From: Bin87 sp965220055
GTDB lineage: Bacteria; Chloroflexota; Dehalococcoidia; Lucifugimonadales; UBA3495
Direction of reading: 5' to 3'
Assembly (NCBI GenBank): GCA_965220055.1
Contig: CBDCPE010000004.1
Location: 2,418,001-2,482,000 of the forward strand
Length of the DNA stretch: 64,000 nt
Shown: in pieces, positions 1-8,295 of the stretch
Numbering within the stretch: the stretch's first letter is position 1
How the letters are laid out: each line of letters starts with the position of its first letter
The notes under the pieces: model-generated
What the model saw: only the letters and a program-made list of their open reading frames with translations
What the model was told of the DNA's origin: nothing
Databases searched by the model: none
Translations under genes and position numbers: made by a program

Positions 1-1
1 G

Positions 2-730
2 GTTGGAGCCATGCTTAGCGGGCGCGTTGCACGCAAGTACGGCGAAGATGGGCTCCCCGACGGCACCATTAATATCGATCTGGAAGGCTCGGGCGGCCAG
101 AGCTTCGGAGCGTTCCTGGCCCCCGGCGTCTCGATCCGACTGGCGGGCGACACCAACGACTACATGGGCAAAGGTGTCGGAGGCGGGCGCGTCGTCATTG
201 TGCCGCCCAACGGTTCCGGATTCGTACCCGAAGATAACATCATCATCGGCAACGTGGCCCTCTATGGCGCCACCGGCGGCGACGTATTCATTCGCGGAAG
301 GGCGGGAGAACGGTTTGCCGTGCGAAATAGCGGAGCCCGAGCTGTAGTTGAGGGCGTCGGGGATCACGGTTGTGAGTACATGACCGGCGGCGTCGTAGCG
401 GTGATCGGCAGTACCGGTCGCAATTTCGGGGCTGGCATGAGCGGGGGGATTGCCTTCGTTCACGATCCTGACGGCGATTTCCACATCTGCTTCAACGACG
501 GAATGGCCGATCTGGAAGACTTGGCTGAGCAAGAGGACATTGATCTGCTGCACGGGCTGCTCTCCGAGCATTTGGAGCGAACCGGGAGTGGGCCGGCCCG
601 AAGGATCTTGGACGACTGGCAGGCGAGCATCCGTGAGTTCCGCAAAGTGATGCCGCGCGATTATCGGCGCGTGCTCCTGGAACGGGCGCAGCGGGCAGCG
701 GCCGAGTTGGCGCCGGTGCCCAATGGGTAA
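2..730 (+). CDS. gltB: Glutamate synthase large subunit, C-terminal part (partial at left edge)
   Basis: The reading frame is open from the left edge, so only the last ~243 residues of GltB are present. They match the C-terminal GXGXG beta-helix domain of the ammonia-handling large subunit, with repeated glycine-rich turns such as GKGVGGGR and GATGGDVFIRGRAGERFAVRNSG. In the whole enzyme the glutaminase domain releases ammonia that is tunnelled to 2-oxoglutarate at an FMN/3Fe-4S site. Its stop overlaps the start of gltD by 8 bases, so the two subunits are translationally coupled. The catalytic Cys domain and FMN site lie outside the window. Confidence 0.93.
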   Translation, partial: VGAMLSGRVARKYGEDGLPDGTINIDLEGSGGQSFGAFLAPGVSIRLAGDTNDYMGKGVGGGRVVIVPPNGSGFVPEDNIIIGNVALYGATGGDVFIRGRAGERFAVRNSGARAVVEGVGDHGCEYMTGGVVAVIGSTGRNFGAGMSGGIAFVHDPDGDFHICFNDGMADLEDLAEQEDIDLLHGLLSEHLERTGSGPARRILDDWQASIREFRKVMPRDYRRVLLERAQRAAAELAPVPNG

Positions 731-2174
731 AGTTACCGGATTCGTCGAATTCGGGAGGACCCCGCCCGAACGACGCTCCCCTTCGGAGCGTATCAGCGAT
801 TATCAGGAGTATTACCACCGGTGGTCCGACCAACAGGCGGCCGAGCAAGGCGGTCGGTGCATGGACTGCGCGGTGCCATTCTGCCACATGGGGTGCCCGC
901 TTGGGAACGTAATACCTGACTTCAACCATCAGGTTTATCTCGGGAACTGGGAGCGGGCGCTGGAAGTGTTGCTCAGCACCAACAACTTCCCGGAGTTTAC
1001 GGGACGAATCTGTCCCGCTCCCTGCGAAGCGTCGTGCGTGCTCAGCATCAATTCGGACCCCGTCACCATCGAATACATCGAAAAGGAAATTAGCGATCGG
1101 GGCTATGAGCAGGGCTGGATCAAAGCAATGCCGCCCAAGACCCGCACGGGTAGAACGGTGGCCGTGGTCGGCAGCGGGCCATCGGGACTGGCCGCAGCCC
1201 AACAATTGAATCGCGCGGGCCACAGGGTCACGGTGCTGGAGCGGGCTGATTACATCGGTGGACTGTTGATGCTGGGTATTCCGGACTTCAAGCTGGAGAA
1301 GTCGGTTGTTCAGCGCCGGGTCGAGCTGATGGAAGCAGAGGGTATTGAGTTCCGCACCGGTGTCAACGTTGGCGCGAACTATCCGGCTGAGAGGTTGTTG
1401 GAAGACTATGACGCCGTATGCCTGACCGGCGGTTCCACTCAAGCTCGGGATCTCGACGTGCCGGGACGTGAGCTGGACGGCGTGCATTTTGCGATGGAAT
1501 ATCTGCCACAGCAAAACCGCGTGCTGGCCGGAGAGACCATAGACGGTCAGATCACGGCGGAGGGCAAAAGAGTAATCATACTTGGCGGAGGCGACACTGG
1601 CGCCGATTGCCTGGGCACCGCTCACCGGCAGGGAGCCGAGATTGTCCACCAGTTCGAATTGCTACCTGAGCCTGCGGAAACGCGTCCGGATGACAACCCG
1701 TGGCCGAGTTGGCCGATGATCCTGCGATCCTCCGGCGCCCACGAAGAGGGTGGCGTGCGCGATTACAATATCCTCACCAAATCACTTTCGGGGGCGAACG
1801 GCCAGGTTAGCCAACTGCACGCCGTCCGAGTGGACTGGACCCGGGGCGAAAACGGCCGCTTCCAAATGGCGGAAGTGCCGGGTAGCGAGTTCAGCGTGGA
1901 CGCAGATTTGGTGTTGCTGGCGATGGGTTTTCTCCACCCAGAACACGGCGGGATGCTGGACCAACTCGGGGTCGATTTGGATGGCAGAGGCAACGTCAAG
2001 GTTGACTACAACAAGATGACATCGGTGCCTGGCGTATTCGCCGGCGGCGATATGGTACGTGGCCAATCATTGGTGGTTTGGGCGATTGCCGAAGGACGGG
2101 ACGTAGCTCGTGGCGTCGACCAGTACTTGTCGTCGGGAACAAGCCATCTGCCGCGGTCGACAGGCGTCGATTAG
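723..2174 (+). CDS. gltD: Glutamate synthase small subunit
   Basis: The 483-residue product is the NADPH-oxidising FAD/4Fe-4S subunit that passes electrons to GltB for glutamate formation. The N-terminal cysteine clusters are visible (C46, C49, C54, C58 and C97, C101, C105), as expected for the 4Fe-4S ferredoxin-like domain. An FAD-binding GSGPSG lies at 150-155 and the NADPH-binding GGGDTGADC at 288-296. Length is normal for the family. The start codon overlaps the end of gltB, which fixes this start. A strong hairpin follows the stop. Confidence 0.96.
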   Translation: MGKVTGFVEFGRTPPERRSPSERISDYQEYYHRWSDQQAAEQGGRCMDCAVPFCHMGCPLGNVIPDFNHQVYLGNWERALEVLLSTNNFPEFTGRICPAPCEASCVLSINSDPVTIEYIEKEISDRGYEQGWIKAMPPKTRTGRTVAVVGSGPSGLAAAQQLNRAGHRVTVLERADYIGGLLMLGIPDFKLEKSVVQRRVELMEAEGIEFRTGVNVGANYPAERLLEDYDAVCLTGGSTQARDLDVPGRELDGVHFAMEYLPQQNRVLAGETIDGQITAEGKRVIILGGGDTGADCLGTAHRQGAEIVHQFELLPEPAETRPDDNPWPSWPMILRSSGAHEEGGVRDYNILTKSLSGANGQVSQLHAVRVDWTRGENGRFQMAEVPGSEFSVDADLVLLAMGFLHPEHGGMLDQLGVDLDGRGNVKVDYNKMTSVPGVFAGGDMVRGQSLVVWAIAEGRDVARGVDQYLSSGTSHLPRSTGVD

Positions 2175-2202
2175 GCTACCCGCAATTATCTCGAGTGGAA
2201 CG

Positions 2203-2230
2203 GAACGGGCTGGGTTATCCCAGCCCGTTC
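2203..2230. terminator. Hairpin terminator between convergent gltD and pyk
   Basis: A perfect 12-bp stem (GAACGGGCTGGG / CCCAGCCCGTTC) with a TTAT loop lies 29 bases after the gltD stop and 41 bases from the pyk stop. A pyrimidine-rich tract follows on the plus strand but there is no long T-run. Being symmetric, it could stop transcription from both sides. Confidence 0.75.
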
Positions 2231-2270
2231 TCTTGCTCCTTTCCCGTGCGAGGAACCTGTTGGGCTCCCG

Positions 2271-3725
2271 CTAGACCGAGTCTGGGGCGGCGGACGCGAC
2301 GGCGTTTCGGCCGATGTGGTCCAGGTATTCCTGGATGTTGAGCACCTGGATGGTGTTGGTAGTGCCGGTGACGCCAGTCATGAAACCGTGAACCAGTGTG
2401 ACTACGTCCCGCTCCGAAACCATTCCGGTGGCCATGGCCGCGTCGACCAACATGGTTACCAACTTGGCCACGTCCGGCTCGGCCGGTATAACGCCCTTGG
2501 GTACCAGGCCCCAGGCCATGCACACGCGACGCTGTACGGCCGCGTCATGGGAGAACACAAGGATGTCGTTCTCGGGGCGAAAGCGCGACATCTCGTAGGC
2601 GGCGCGTCCGGTGCTCGTAATTACGATCGGCTTGGCGTTGAGCGATTTAGCCAGCTGGGTGGCCCCCCACGTGACAGACTGGGTCTGGTCGCGTTGGGGG
2701 AATTCGGAGTAGTAGTGGTACATCTTTTCGGCCTGGACAATCACGGCATCGGCGATGCGCACCGCTTCCACAGGATGCGCGCCCACTGCGATTTCGTCGG
2801 ACAGCAGGATGGAGTCGCAACCGTCAAGCACGGCGTTGGCAATGTCGGACACTTCCGCCCGCGTTGGTGTTGGCGAGTTGACCATTGACCGCAGCATTTG
2901 AGTGGCGACTGACGAGATACGGCCGGCGCCGTTGGCCCGGGCAACCATATTCTTCTGTATAACGGGAACCTCTTCCATGGGCATCTCGACTCCGAGGTCG
3001 CCGCGGGCGACCATAATGCCATCCACCTCCTCGAGAATCTCGTCCAGATTTGCGATGCACTCGCGGCGTTCCAGCTTGGCCATCACGGGAGCGCGGCTAC
3101 CGAGCTGGTTGAGATAGGCTCGGGCGTAGCGGACGTCTTCGCCGGTGCGTACGAAAGACAGCGCGACCCAATCGACTTCCTGGTCGACGCCGAACTGCAG
3201 GGCGATCTTGTCGCTTTCGGTGATTACCGGCATGTCGATGGGCACGTCAGGGAGGTTGACCCCCTTGTACGAGGAGAGATTGCCCCCGTTGCGTACGTGG
3301 GTTTTGACTTCGAGGTCTGGGGTTACTTCCAGGACCTCCAGGCATACCGTCCCATCGGAGATATAAACCAGGTTGCCAGGACGCATGCTGCGCAGGATTT
3401 CGGGTTCCGGGAAGGGTAGTAGAAACGGAGAGACGGAGGTCGGTTCGTTGACGATGGAAACCTCATCGCCAAAATTCAATTGCGCCGGCACCGCCATGTT
3501 GCCCAGGCGGAACTTGTTGCCACCCAAGTCCTGCAGCACGGCCACAGGCCGGTTGTGCTTTTCGGACGCGGCCCGGACATCCGCGATGACTTCGGCATGT
3601 TCTTCCAGCGTGCCGTGGGAGAAGTTTAGGCGGGCGACGTCCATGCCGGCGCCGACTAGGCGGTCCAGGGTTTCTGGGGATCGGGATGCTGGGCCTATGG
3701 TGGCGATAATCTTGGTCTTGCGCAT
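2271..3725 (-). CDS. pyk: Pyruvate kinase
   Basis: Catalyses phosphoenolpyruvate + ADP to pyruvate + ATP, the last step of glycolysis. The N-terminus MRKTKIIATIGPAS, ARLNFSHG, the catalytic-lysine motif MAKLER, VARGDLGVE and PTRAEVSDIANAVLDG are all present in family order. The ATG at 3725 is chosen because it has AGAGG 8 bases upstream and matches family N-termini; a GTG at 3761 in the same frame lies at or before the predicted transcription start. Two usually invariant stretches are altered: DLxGPKIR reads DLGGNKFR, and SGETAKG reads SDEIAVG. About 484 residues. Confidence 0.95.
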   Translation of the reverse strand: MRKTKIIATIGPASRSPETLDRLVGAGMDVARLNFSHGTLEEHAEVIADVRAASEKHNRPVAVLQDLGGNKFRLGNMAVPAQLNFGDEVSIVNEPTSVSPFLLPFPEPEILRSMRPGNLVYISDGTVCLEVLEVTPDLEVKTHVRNGGNLSSYKGVNLPDVPIDMPVITESDKIALQFGVDQEVDWVALSFVRTGEDVRYARAYLNQLGSRAPVMAKLERRECIANLDEILEEVDGIMVARGDLGVEMPMEEVPVIQKNMVARANGAGRISSVATQMLRSMVNSPTPTRAEVSDIANAVLDGCDSILLSDEIAVGAHPVEAVRIADAVIVQAEKMYHYYSEFPQRDQTQSVTWGATQLAKSLNAKPIVITSTGRAAYEMSRFRPENDILVFSHDAAVQRRVCMAWGLVPKGVIPAEPDVAKLVTMLVDAAMATGMVSERDVVTLVHGFMTGVTGTTNTIQVLNIQEYLDHIGRNAVASAAPDSV

Positions 3726-3764
3726 AACTTCTACCTCTGTTCCATGGTCCTCTATCTTCACGCC

Positions 3765-3794
3765 ATTATAACCCGGCGCAAGTTCGGACCGTCA
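3765..3794 (-). promoter_or_regulatory. Promoter for pyk
   Basis: On the minus strand a consensus -10 TATAAT (3765-3770) is preceded by TGACGG (3789-3794) with an 18-base spacer. Transcription would begin near 3758, giving a leader of about 33 bases to the ATG at 3725. This supports the shorter start of pyk. Confidence 0.55.
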
Positions 3795-3949
3795 TCAAGT
3801 TCGACATGACGGCAACGCTCCTTTTCGCATAGTCAGCGGGATGAACAAACAGGGAGACAGGGATCAAGCCGGGACAAGTTCGATGCCGCCGGGCCGAAAG
3901 CCATAGATTGGATGGTTCAGTAAGCAAGACGTCATCCCGGGGTACCAGT

Positions 3950-3981
3950 AAAAAGCAGGGGCGACCCAGCGGGCCGCCCCT
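3950..3981 (-). terminator. Rho-independent terminator after the flavin monooxygenase gene
   Basis: Read on the minus strand, AGGGGCG pairs with CGCCCCT (7 bp, 11-base loop) and is followed by GCTTTTT. It lies about 30 bases after the stop of the monooxygenase gene. The stem belongs to the AGGGGC...GCCCCT hairpin family seen again at 8271 and 27768. The rest of 3795-3949 shows no gene. Confidence 0.75.
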
Positions 3982-4011
3982 TTGTGGCGGTTAGATGTCG
4001 GCAACTCCAGA

Positions 4012-5178
4012 TCAACTACGTTGGCGGCTTTCCTCGTAGGCCTGGCTGGCGCGTTCGAGGCCGGCTCGGCGGTTGACCTGCAGGGTGTCGCGCAGGTTGG
4101 ATGCCCACTGCTGCGAGGTTTTGATGCCGGAGAGGCTTCCCTGGAACTGAGGCATGACGTAACGGGCCAGGAGCTCGTACGAGCGATGGAGCTTGTCGCG
4201 AGGCGCCCAGTCCTCAACGCGGACCAGGAGGCCACCGAAGCCGCCGGACATTTCCTGCAACTCGTGGATGCGCTGTATGCAGTCGTCGGGTGTGCCCACG
4301 ATCCACTGCTTGTTGTCGGTCATGAAGTCGACGATCTGGTCGCGGGGCACGTCGGGGACCTCGTGGCCGAGCGTGTTGCCGAAGTACTCGGTGACGACGC
4401 GGGCGGAGCCTTCGCGAATGTCCTCCTGGGCTTGCTTCTTGGATTCGGCCAAGTGTATACCCACGGAAAGACGCCATTCCTCGCGCTTGACGGTCTGCCC
4501 GTGCTCGGCGGCGGTTTCCTCGGCGATGGCCCACTGGTCCTTCAGGCTGGTGGAACGCACCATGTCGCGGGGCACGCTGAGGGAGATGACGCCGGCGCCG
4601 TACTTGCCCGCAGTGGTCACTCCAGCCGGAGACTGGACCGACGCCACGACCAGAGGGAAGGGCTGCTGATAGGGACGCAACTGCAGGTGAGCGTCATGCA
4701 GCTCGAACCAGTCGCTCTCGTAAGTATAGGGCTCGTCGCTCTCCATCAACCGCTTGATAGCGCCCAGGGACTCGTCCATCATCTCGCGCTGGCGGGCTGG
4801 GTCGATGCCAAACATATAGGCGTCGGAGGCCAGGGCGCCGGGGCCTACTCCCAGCATCACGCGTCCGCGGGTGAGGTGATCCAGGAGTACCATGCGGTTG
4901 GCCACCATGTAAGGATGGTGATAGGGGAGGCTGACGACGCCGGTACCGAGGCGCAGATTGCGAGTGCGCTCGGCGGCGGTGGCCATGAACACTTCCGGCG
5001 AGGCGATGGTCTCCCACCCGGCGCTGTGGTGCTCGCCGATCCATGCTTCGTCGTAGCCCAGGTGATCCAGCCATTGGAGAAGTTCGAGATCGCGTTCCAA
5101 GGCCAGCGTAGGGTTCTCGCCGACCCGGTGGAACGGGGCCATAAACACGCCAAATTTCATACGCGCCGGAGCGTTCAT
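4012..5178 (-). CDS. Luciferase-like (LLM class) flavin-dependent monooxygenase
   Basis: A 388-residue member of the bacterial luciferase-like superfamily, TIM-barrel oxidoreductases using reduced FMN or F420. The start MKFGVFMAPFHRVGENP, the DEAWIGEHH strand-and-loop, LRLGTGVVSLPYHHP and the GRVMLGVGPGALASD block are typical of the limonene/alkane-monooxygenase-like branch. The ATG at 5178 has GAGGAG 7 bases upstream; an upstream TTG at 5193 lacks this. Substrate cannot be told from sequence. It sits just downstream of a same-strand alpha-beta barrel gene but has its own promoter-like element. Confidence 0.88.
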   Translation of the reverse strand: MNAPARMKFGVFMAPFHRVGENPTLALERDLELLQWLDHLGYDEAWIGEHHSAGWETIASPEVFMATAAERTRNLRLGTGVVSLPYHHPYMVANRMVLLDHLTRGRVMLGVGPGALASDAYMFGIDPARQREMMDESLGAIKRLMESDEPYTYESDWFELHDAHLQLRPYQQPFPLVVASVQSPAGVTTAGKYGAGVISLSVPRDMVRSTSLKDQWAIAEETAAEHGQTVKREEWRLSVGIHLAESKKQAQEDIREGSARVVTEYFGNTLGHEVPDVPRDQIVDFMTDNKQWIVGTPDDCIQRIHELQEMSGGFGGLLVRVEDWAPRDKLHRSYELLARYVMPQFQGSLSGIKTSQQWASNLRDTLQVNRRAGLERASQAYEESRQRS

Positions 5179-5229
5179 CGATTGTCTCCTCAACTACCTT
5201 TGTGCGAAATAAGCATCCGTCGATGCGCC

Positions 5230-5238
5230 ATTCTAACA
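5230..5238 (-). promoter_or_regulatory. Extended -10 promoter for the monooxygenase gene
   Basis: On the minus strand TGT-TAGAAT forms an extended -10 element about 52 bases before the ATG. No convincing -35 hexamer is seen, as is usual for extended -10 promoters. It lies between the stop of the upstream gene (5265) and this gene. Confidence 0.4.
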
Positions 5239-5264
5239 CGCGGGGTTTCGCGGCTGAGCTGCAG

Positions 5265-5939
5265 CTAGAAGGCGCGGGGCGGCAGGACACGGCGGTACAC
5301 ACCGGGGGATCCGGGAGAGTGCCCGTAAGAGCCGCCGATGTATTCGTGCATCGTGTCCTGGCGGCGTTGGTTCTCCCACGCCAGGGTTTCCGGTACCTTT
5401 TCGTGCTCGAACTCGTACATCGTCAGGTACTTGGGGCTGCCTTCGACCGCGTGGTAACGGCGGACGTGGAGACATCCGGGTATCTGAAGGTTGGCCGGAG
5501 TGCGGACATTGTCGTAGTACTCGTTGTACTTGGCCTCGATGTCTGCAGGGACATCCATACGGCCGATTTGCAAAGCGGGGGCCATACCTCTCCCAAGGGT
5601 GTGAGGATCACTTTCCGCGGGATAGATCTGTGTGCAGACGTTGCGCACGGTGCCGCGACCAACGACGTTGGGTGACATGCGCTTGGTCCACTCCGTCGGA
5701 TTCCGGCTCATGCGCAGGTATTCGTCCGTTTGGAGGGCGTCGACGGACTCCAACTCGTAGACGGCCAGGTAACGCGGACCGCCGCGTAAGGCCTCGTAAC
5801 GCGCCGCGTCCAGAAACCCGGGAGCGCTGAGGCGTTCCGGGACATGTTCCTGGTTGTACCAAGCATTAAATTCGGCGTCGTTCTCGATGTCGACGTCGGT
5901 GAAGACGATCAGCAGGGCAGTACCTTTTTTCTGGACCAT
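5265..5939 (-). CDS. Tandem dimeric alpha-beta barrel protein (DUF4286/EthD-like)
   Basis: The 224-residue product is an internal duplication. Repeat one (about 5-95) holds FNAWYNQEHVPERL, PGFLDAARYEA and PRYLAVYELE; repeat two (about 115-210) holds YNEYYDNVRTPANL, PGCLHVRRYHAV and PKYLTMYEFE. This is the ferredoxin-like dimeric barrel seen in small heme- or ligand-binding and monooxygenase-accessory proteins. The start has AGAGAGG 7-8 bases upstream. Its position beside the flavin monooxygenase suggests, but does not show, a joint role in breaking down an organic substrate. Confidence 0.75.
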   Translation of the reverse strand: MVQKKGTALLIVFTDVDIENDAEFNAWYNQEHVPERLSAPGFLDAARYEALRGGPRYLAVYELESVDALQTDEYLRMSRNPTEWTKRMSPNVVGRGTVRNVCTQIYPAESDPHTLGRGMAPALQIGRMDVPADIEAKYNEYYDNVRTPANLQIPGCLHVRRYHAVEGSPKYLTMYEFEHEKVPETLAWENQRRQDTMHEYIGGSYGHSPGSPGVYRRVLPPRAF

Positions 5940-5962
5940 AGTGCACCTCTCTTTAGCCTCAC

Positions 5963-5971
5963 ATTAAACCA
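5963..5971 (-). promoter_or_regulatory. Extended -10 promoter for the alpha-beta barrel gene
   Basis: On the minus strand TGG-TTTAAT lies 24-32 bases before the start codon at 5939. The remainder of the divergent spacer up to 6248 contains no recognisable gene or RNA. Confidence 0.4.
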
Positions 5972-6248
5972 CAATGGGATGCGACGCATATCGGCGCAGG
6001 GCGGTGGGCGTGATTGCGACGGTCGGTCCGCGGTGTTCCGATGGCTTCGCTGATCGCCGCGCTGGCGATGACGCGTCGGGGATGCTTGGACAGGCCCGAC
6101 GTGGGCAGGTAAGCGGGAGCGGCAACCGAGGGAGGACTGTGCCATCACTTCGGCGGCATTCCAACGAAATTCGGTTCAATCAGTATCGTGGGGGTCGGTT
6201 GCCGCTCGCTGCCGTTTGAATTACGATATACGTTGATTCGCGATCAGC

Positions 6249-7298
6249 TTGATCGATAGTAATGGACGCAACGGCTTGACTGAACGGACCAAAGCGCTAG
6301 TGACCGGAGGGGCCGGGTTCATCGGCTCGCATCTGGTTGACGGGCTGCTGGATAGCGGTTACGACGTGGCGGTGGTGGACAACCTCAGCAGCGGCCAGTT
6401 GCGCAATCTGAATCACCAGGCGACTTTTCACCACGCGGAGTTAAACGACGTCCGGTTGAATCAAATCATCCAGAGGGAAAGACCGGAGATCGTGTTTCAC
6501 CTGGCGGCCCAGAGCAGCGTCCGCAAGTCGGCGATTGATCCCGTTGCCGACGCCGACTCCAACGTAATGGGTACGGTCCGGTTGATTGCGGCCGCGGCGG
6601 CTGAGGGTGTGGAGAAGTTCATCTTTTCGTCCACAGGCGGCGCGATCTATGGTGATCCGGAAACGATTCCCTGTGATGAAGATACGCTGGTGAACCCGCT
6701 CACCCCGTATGCCCTATCCAAGTACGTCGGCGAGCAGTACGTGGAACTGTTCCATGAGACGTACGGGTTGGATTACACGATCCTTCGATACGCCAACGTT
6801 TACGGTCCCGGACAAAGTCCCGATGGGGAAGCCGGCGTCATCGCGATCTTTGCCGGGATGATGTTGAGCGAGCGCAGGCCGCAGGTCTACGGGGACGGTC
6901 TCCAGCAACGCGATTTCGTGTACGTGTCGGACGTGGTTAGGGCCAACCTGGCGGCCATCAACAGAGGCCAGGGCCGAACGTACAACATCGGTACCGGGCA
7001 ACAGGTGAGCATCCAGCGGATCTACGAGATGCTCCAGGAAATCACGGGATTTGACCAGGAGCCTGACTATCGACCCAGACGGACCGGAGAGGTACTCAAC
7101 ATCGCCCTGGACTCGACGCGCGCGGAAGAAGAGTTGAGATGGACGCCCGAGGTGTCGTTGGAGGAAGGTCTGAGGCGTTCGGTGGAGTATGTCCGCGCTT
7201 CTTTCTCGCAGCGTGCCAATCGTGTAGGCGTCAAGGCAGACCGCAGACGCCAACACGCCAACCCGGCGCAGGCGATCTCCGACAGATCCAACAGCTAA
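6249..7298 (+). CDS. NAD-dependent epimerase/dehydratase (UDP-glucose 4-epimerase-like)
   Basis: An extended short-chain dehydrogenase acting on nucleotide sugars. The Rossmann motif GGAGFIG is at 20-26, the catalytic Ser/Thr region FIFSSTGGAIYG near 126-134 and the Tyr154-x3-Lys158 pair in PYALSKY. It probably interconverts UDP- or dTDP-sugars for surface glycans. The start is uncertain: TTG at 6249 gives this length, while TTG at 6276 or GTG at 6300 would also keep the glycine motif. It ends 16 bases before trxB and may be co-transcribed with it. About 349 residues. Confidence 0.85.
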   Translation: MIDSNGRNGLTERTKALVTGGAGFIGSHLVDGLLDSGYDVAVVDNLSSGQLRNLNHQATFHHAELNDVRLNQIIQRERPEIVFHLAAQSSVRKSAIDPVADADSNVMGTVRLIAAAAAEGVEKFIFSSTGGAIYGDPETIPCDEDTLVNPLTPYALSKYVGEQYVELFHETYGLDYTILRYANVYGPGQSPDGEAGVIAIFAGMMLSERRPQVYGDGLQQRDFVYVSDVVRANLAAINRGQGRTYNIGTGQQVSIQRIYEMLQEITGFDQEPDYRPRRTGEVLNIALDSTRAEEELRWTPEVSLEEGLRRSVEYVRASFSQRANRVGVKADRRRQHANPAQAISDRSNS

Positions 7299-7314
7299 GG
7301 GAGGAATCCACCAG

Positions 7315-8235
7315 ATGTCCAACGACTACGACGTTGTGATCCTTGGCGCCGGCGCCGCCGGTATGTCGGCGGGGCTCTACTCGACTCGCGCGATGCTCAG
7401 CACGTTGATGATCGAAAGCATCGGCCCGGGGGGGCAGTTGCTGATCACCGACGAGATCGAGAATTACCCTGGGTTCCGCGAAGGCGTGAAGGGCCAAGCG
7501 CTGGCTGATGAGATGTACAACCAGGCCGAGCGCTTCGGGGCCAAGATGGAGTTCGCCGAGATCGAGAGCGTCGAGAACCTCTACGACGACCGGAAACTGG
7601 TCCGAACTTCAGAAGGCGATTTCACGGCGCGGGCTCTGATAATCGCTACAGGCGGCTCCCACAACAAGCTGGGGGTGCTCGGGGAGGACGAGTTCGGCGG
7701 ACGCGGAGTTTCGTATTGCGCGGTCTGCGACGGGAACTTCTTCCGAGGGCAGGACGTGGTGGTCGTCGGCGGTGGTGACTCCGCCATGGACGAGAGCTTC
7801 TACCTCACGGGCATCTGTAACTCCGTTACCATCATTCACCGCCGGGACGAGCTTCGTGCCACAAAGGTGCTGCAGGACCGCGCCTTTTCAAACCCGAAGT
7901 ACAAATGGCTGTGGAGCCATGTGATTGAGGAGTTTGTCGGAAACGACGTGTTGGAGGCGGCCCGGGTCAAGAACCTGAAAACGGACGAGGTGTACGACTA
8001 CCCCACCGCCGCCGCCTTCGTTTACGTAGGCTTTCACCCCAACACGGAGGCCTTCAAAGACAAGCTGGATATGGATGAACTGGGGCACATTTGGGGCGAT
8101 CTGCACATGAGGACCAACATCCCGAAGGTTTATGTGTGCGGGGACGCGCGGGCGGAATCGACGAGGCAGCTTGGCGCCGCGGTGGGGGATGGGATCACGG
8201 CCGCTTTGGCCGCTTTCCACGACTTGTCGGCGTAA
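7315..8235 (+). CDS. trxB: Thioredoxin reductase
   Basis: A low-molecular-weight NADPH:thioredoxin reductase of 306 residues. FAD binding is shown by GAGAAGMSAG (11-20), the redox-active pair is C135-AV-C138, the NADPH site by VGGGDSAMDE and HRRDELRA, and the second FAD contact by VYVCGDARAESTRQ. GGGAGG about 9 bases upstream supports the ATG. It reduces thioredoxin in the cytoplasm for ribonucleotide reduction and oxidative repair. It follows the epimerase gene by 16 bases. Confidence 0.94.
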   Translation: MSNDYDVVILGAGAAGMSAGLYSTRAMLSTLMIESIGPGGQLLITDEIENYPGFREGVKGQALADEMYNQAERFGAKMEFAEIESVENLYDDRKLVRTSEGDFTARALIIATGGSHNKLGVLGEDEFGGRGVSYCAVCDGNFFRGQDVVVVGGGDSAMDESFYLTGICNSVTIIHRRDELRATKVLQDRAFSNPKYKWLWSHVIEEFVGNDVLEAARVKNLKTDEVYDYPTAAAFVYVGFHPNTEAFKDKLDMDELGHIWGDLHMRTNIPKVYVCGDARAESTRQLGAAVGDGITAALAAFHDLSA

Positions 8236-8270
8236 ACGGCCGACGGGACCGGGAAGTGGTCGGAGATTGC

Positions 8271-8295
8271 AGGGGCGGGTTACAGACCCGCCCCT
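8271..8295. repeat. AGGGGCGGGT hairpin, possible bidirectional terminator
   Basis: A perfect 10-bp inverted repeat (AGGGGCGGGT / ACCCGCCCCT, 5-base loop) sits between the convergent trxB and the TauE-like gene, overlapping the stop of the latter. It lacks a T-run. It has the same arms as the hairpins at 3957 and 27768, so it looks like a member of a dispersed family. Confidence 0.65.

Noticed and set aside
492..1649. 385-codon antisense frame over gltD
   Set aside because: Shadow of gltB/gltD without start signals or domain resemblance.
3726..3761. Longer pyruvate kinase N-terminus from GTG 3761
   Set aside because: It lies at the predicted transcription start, lacks a ribosome site and adds residues absent from the family.
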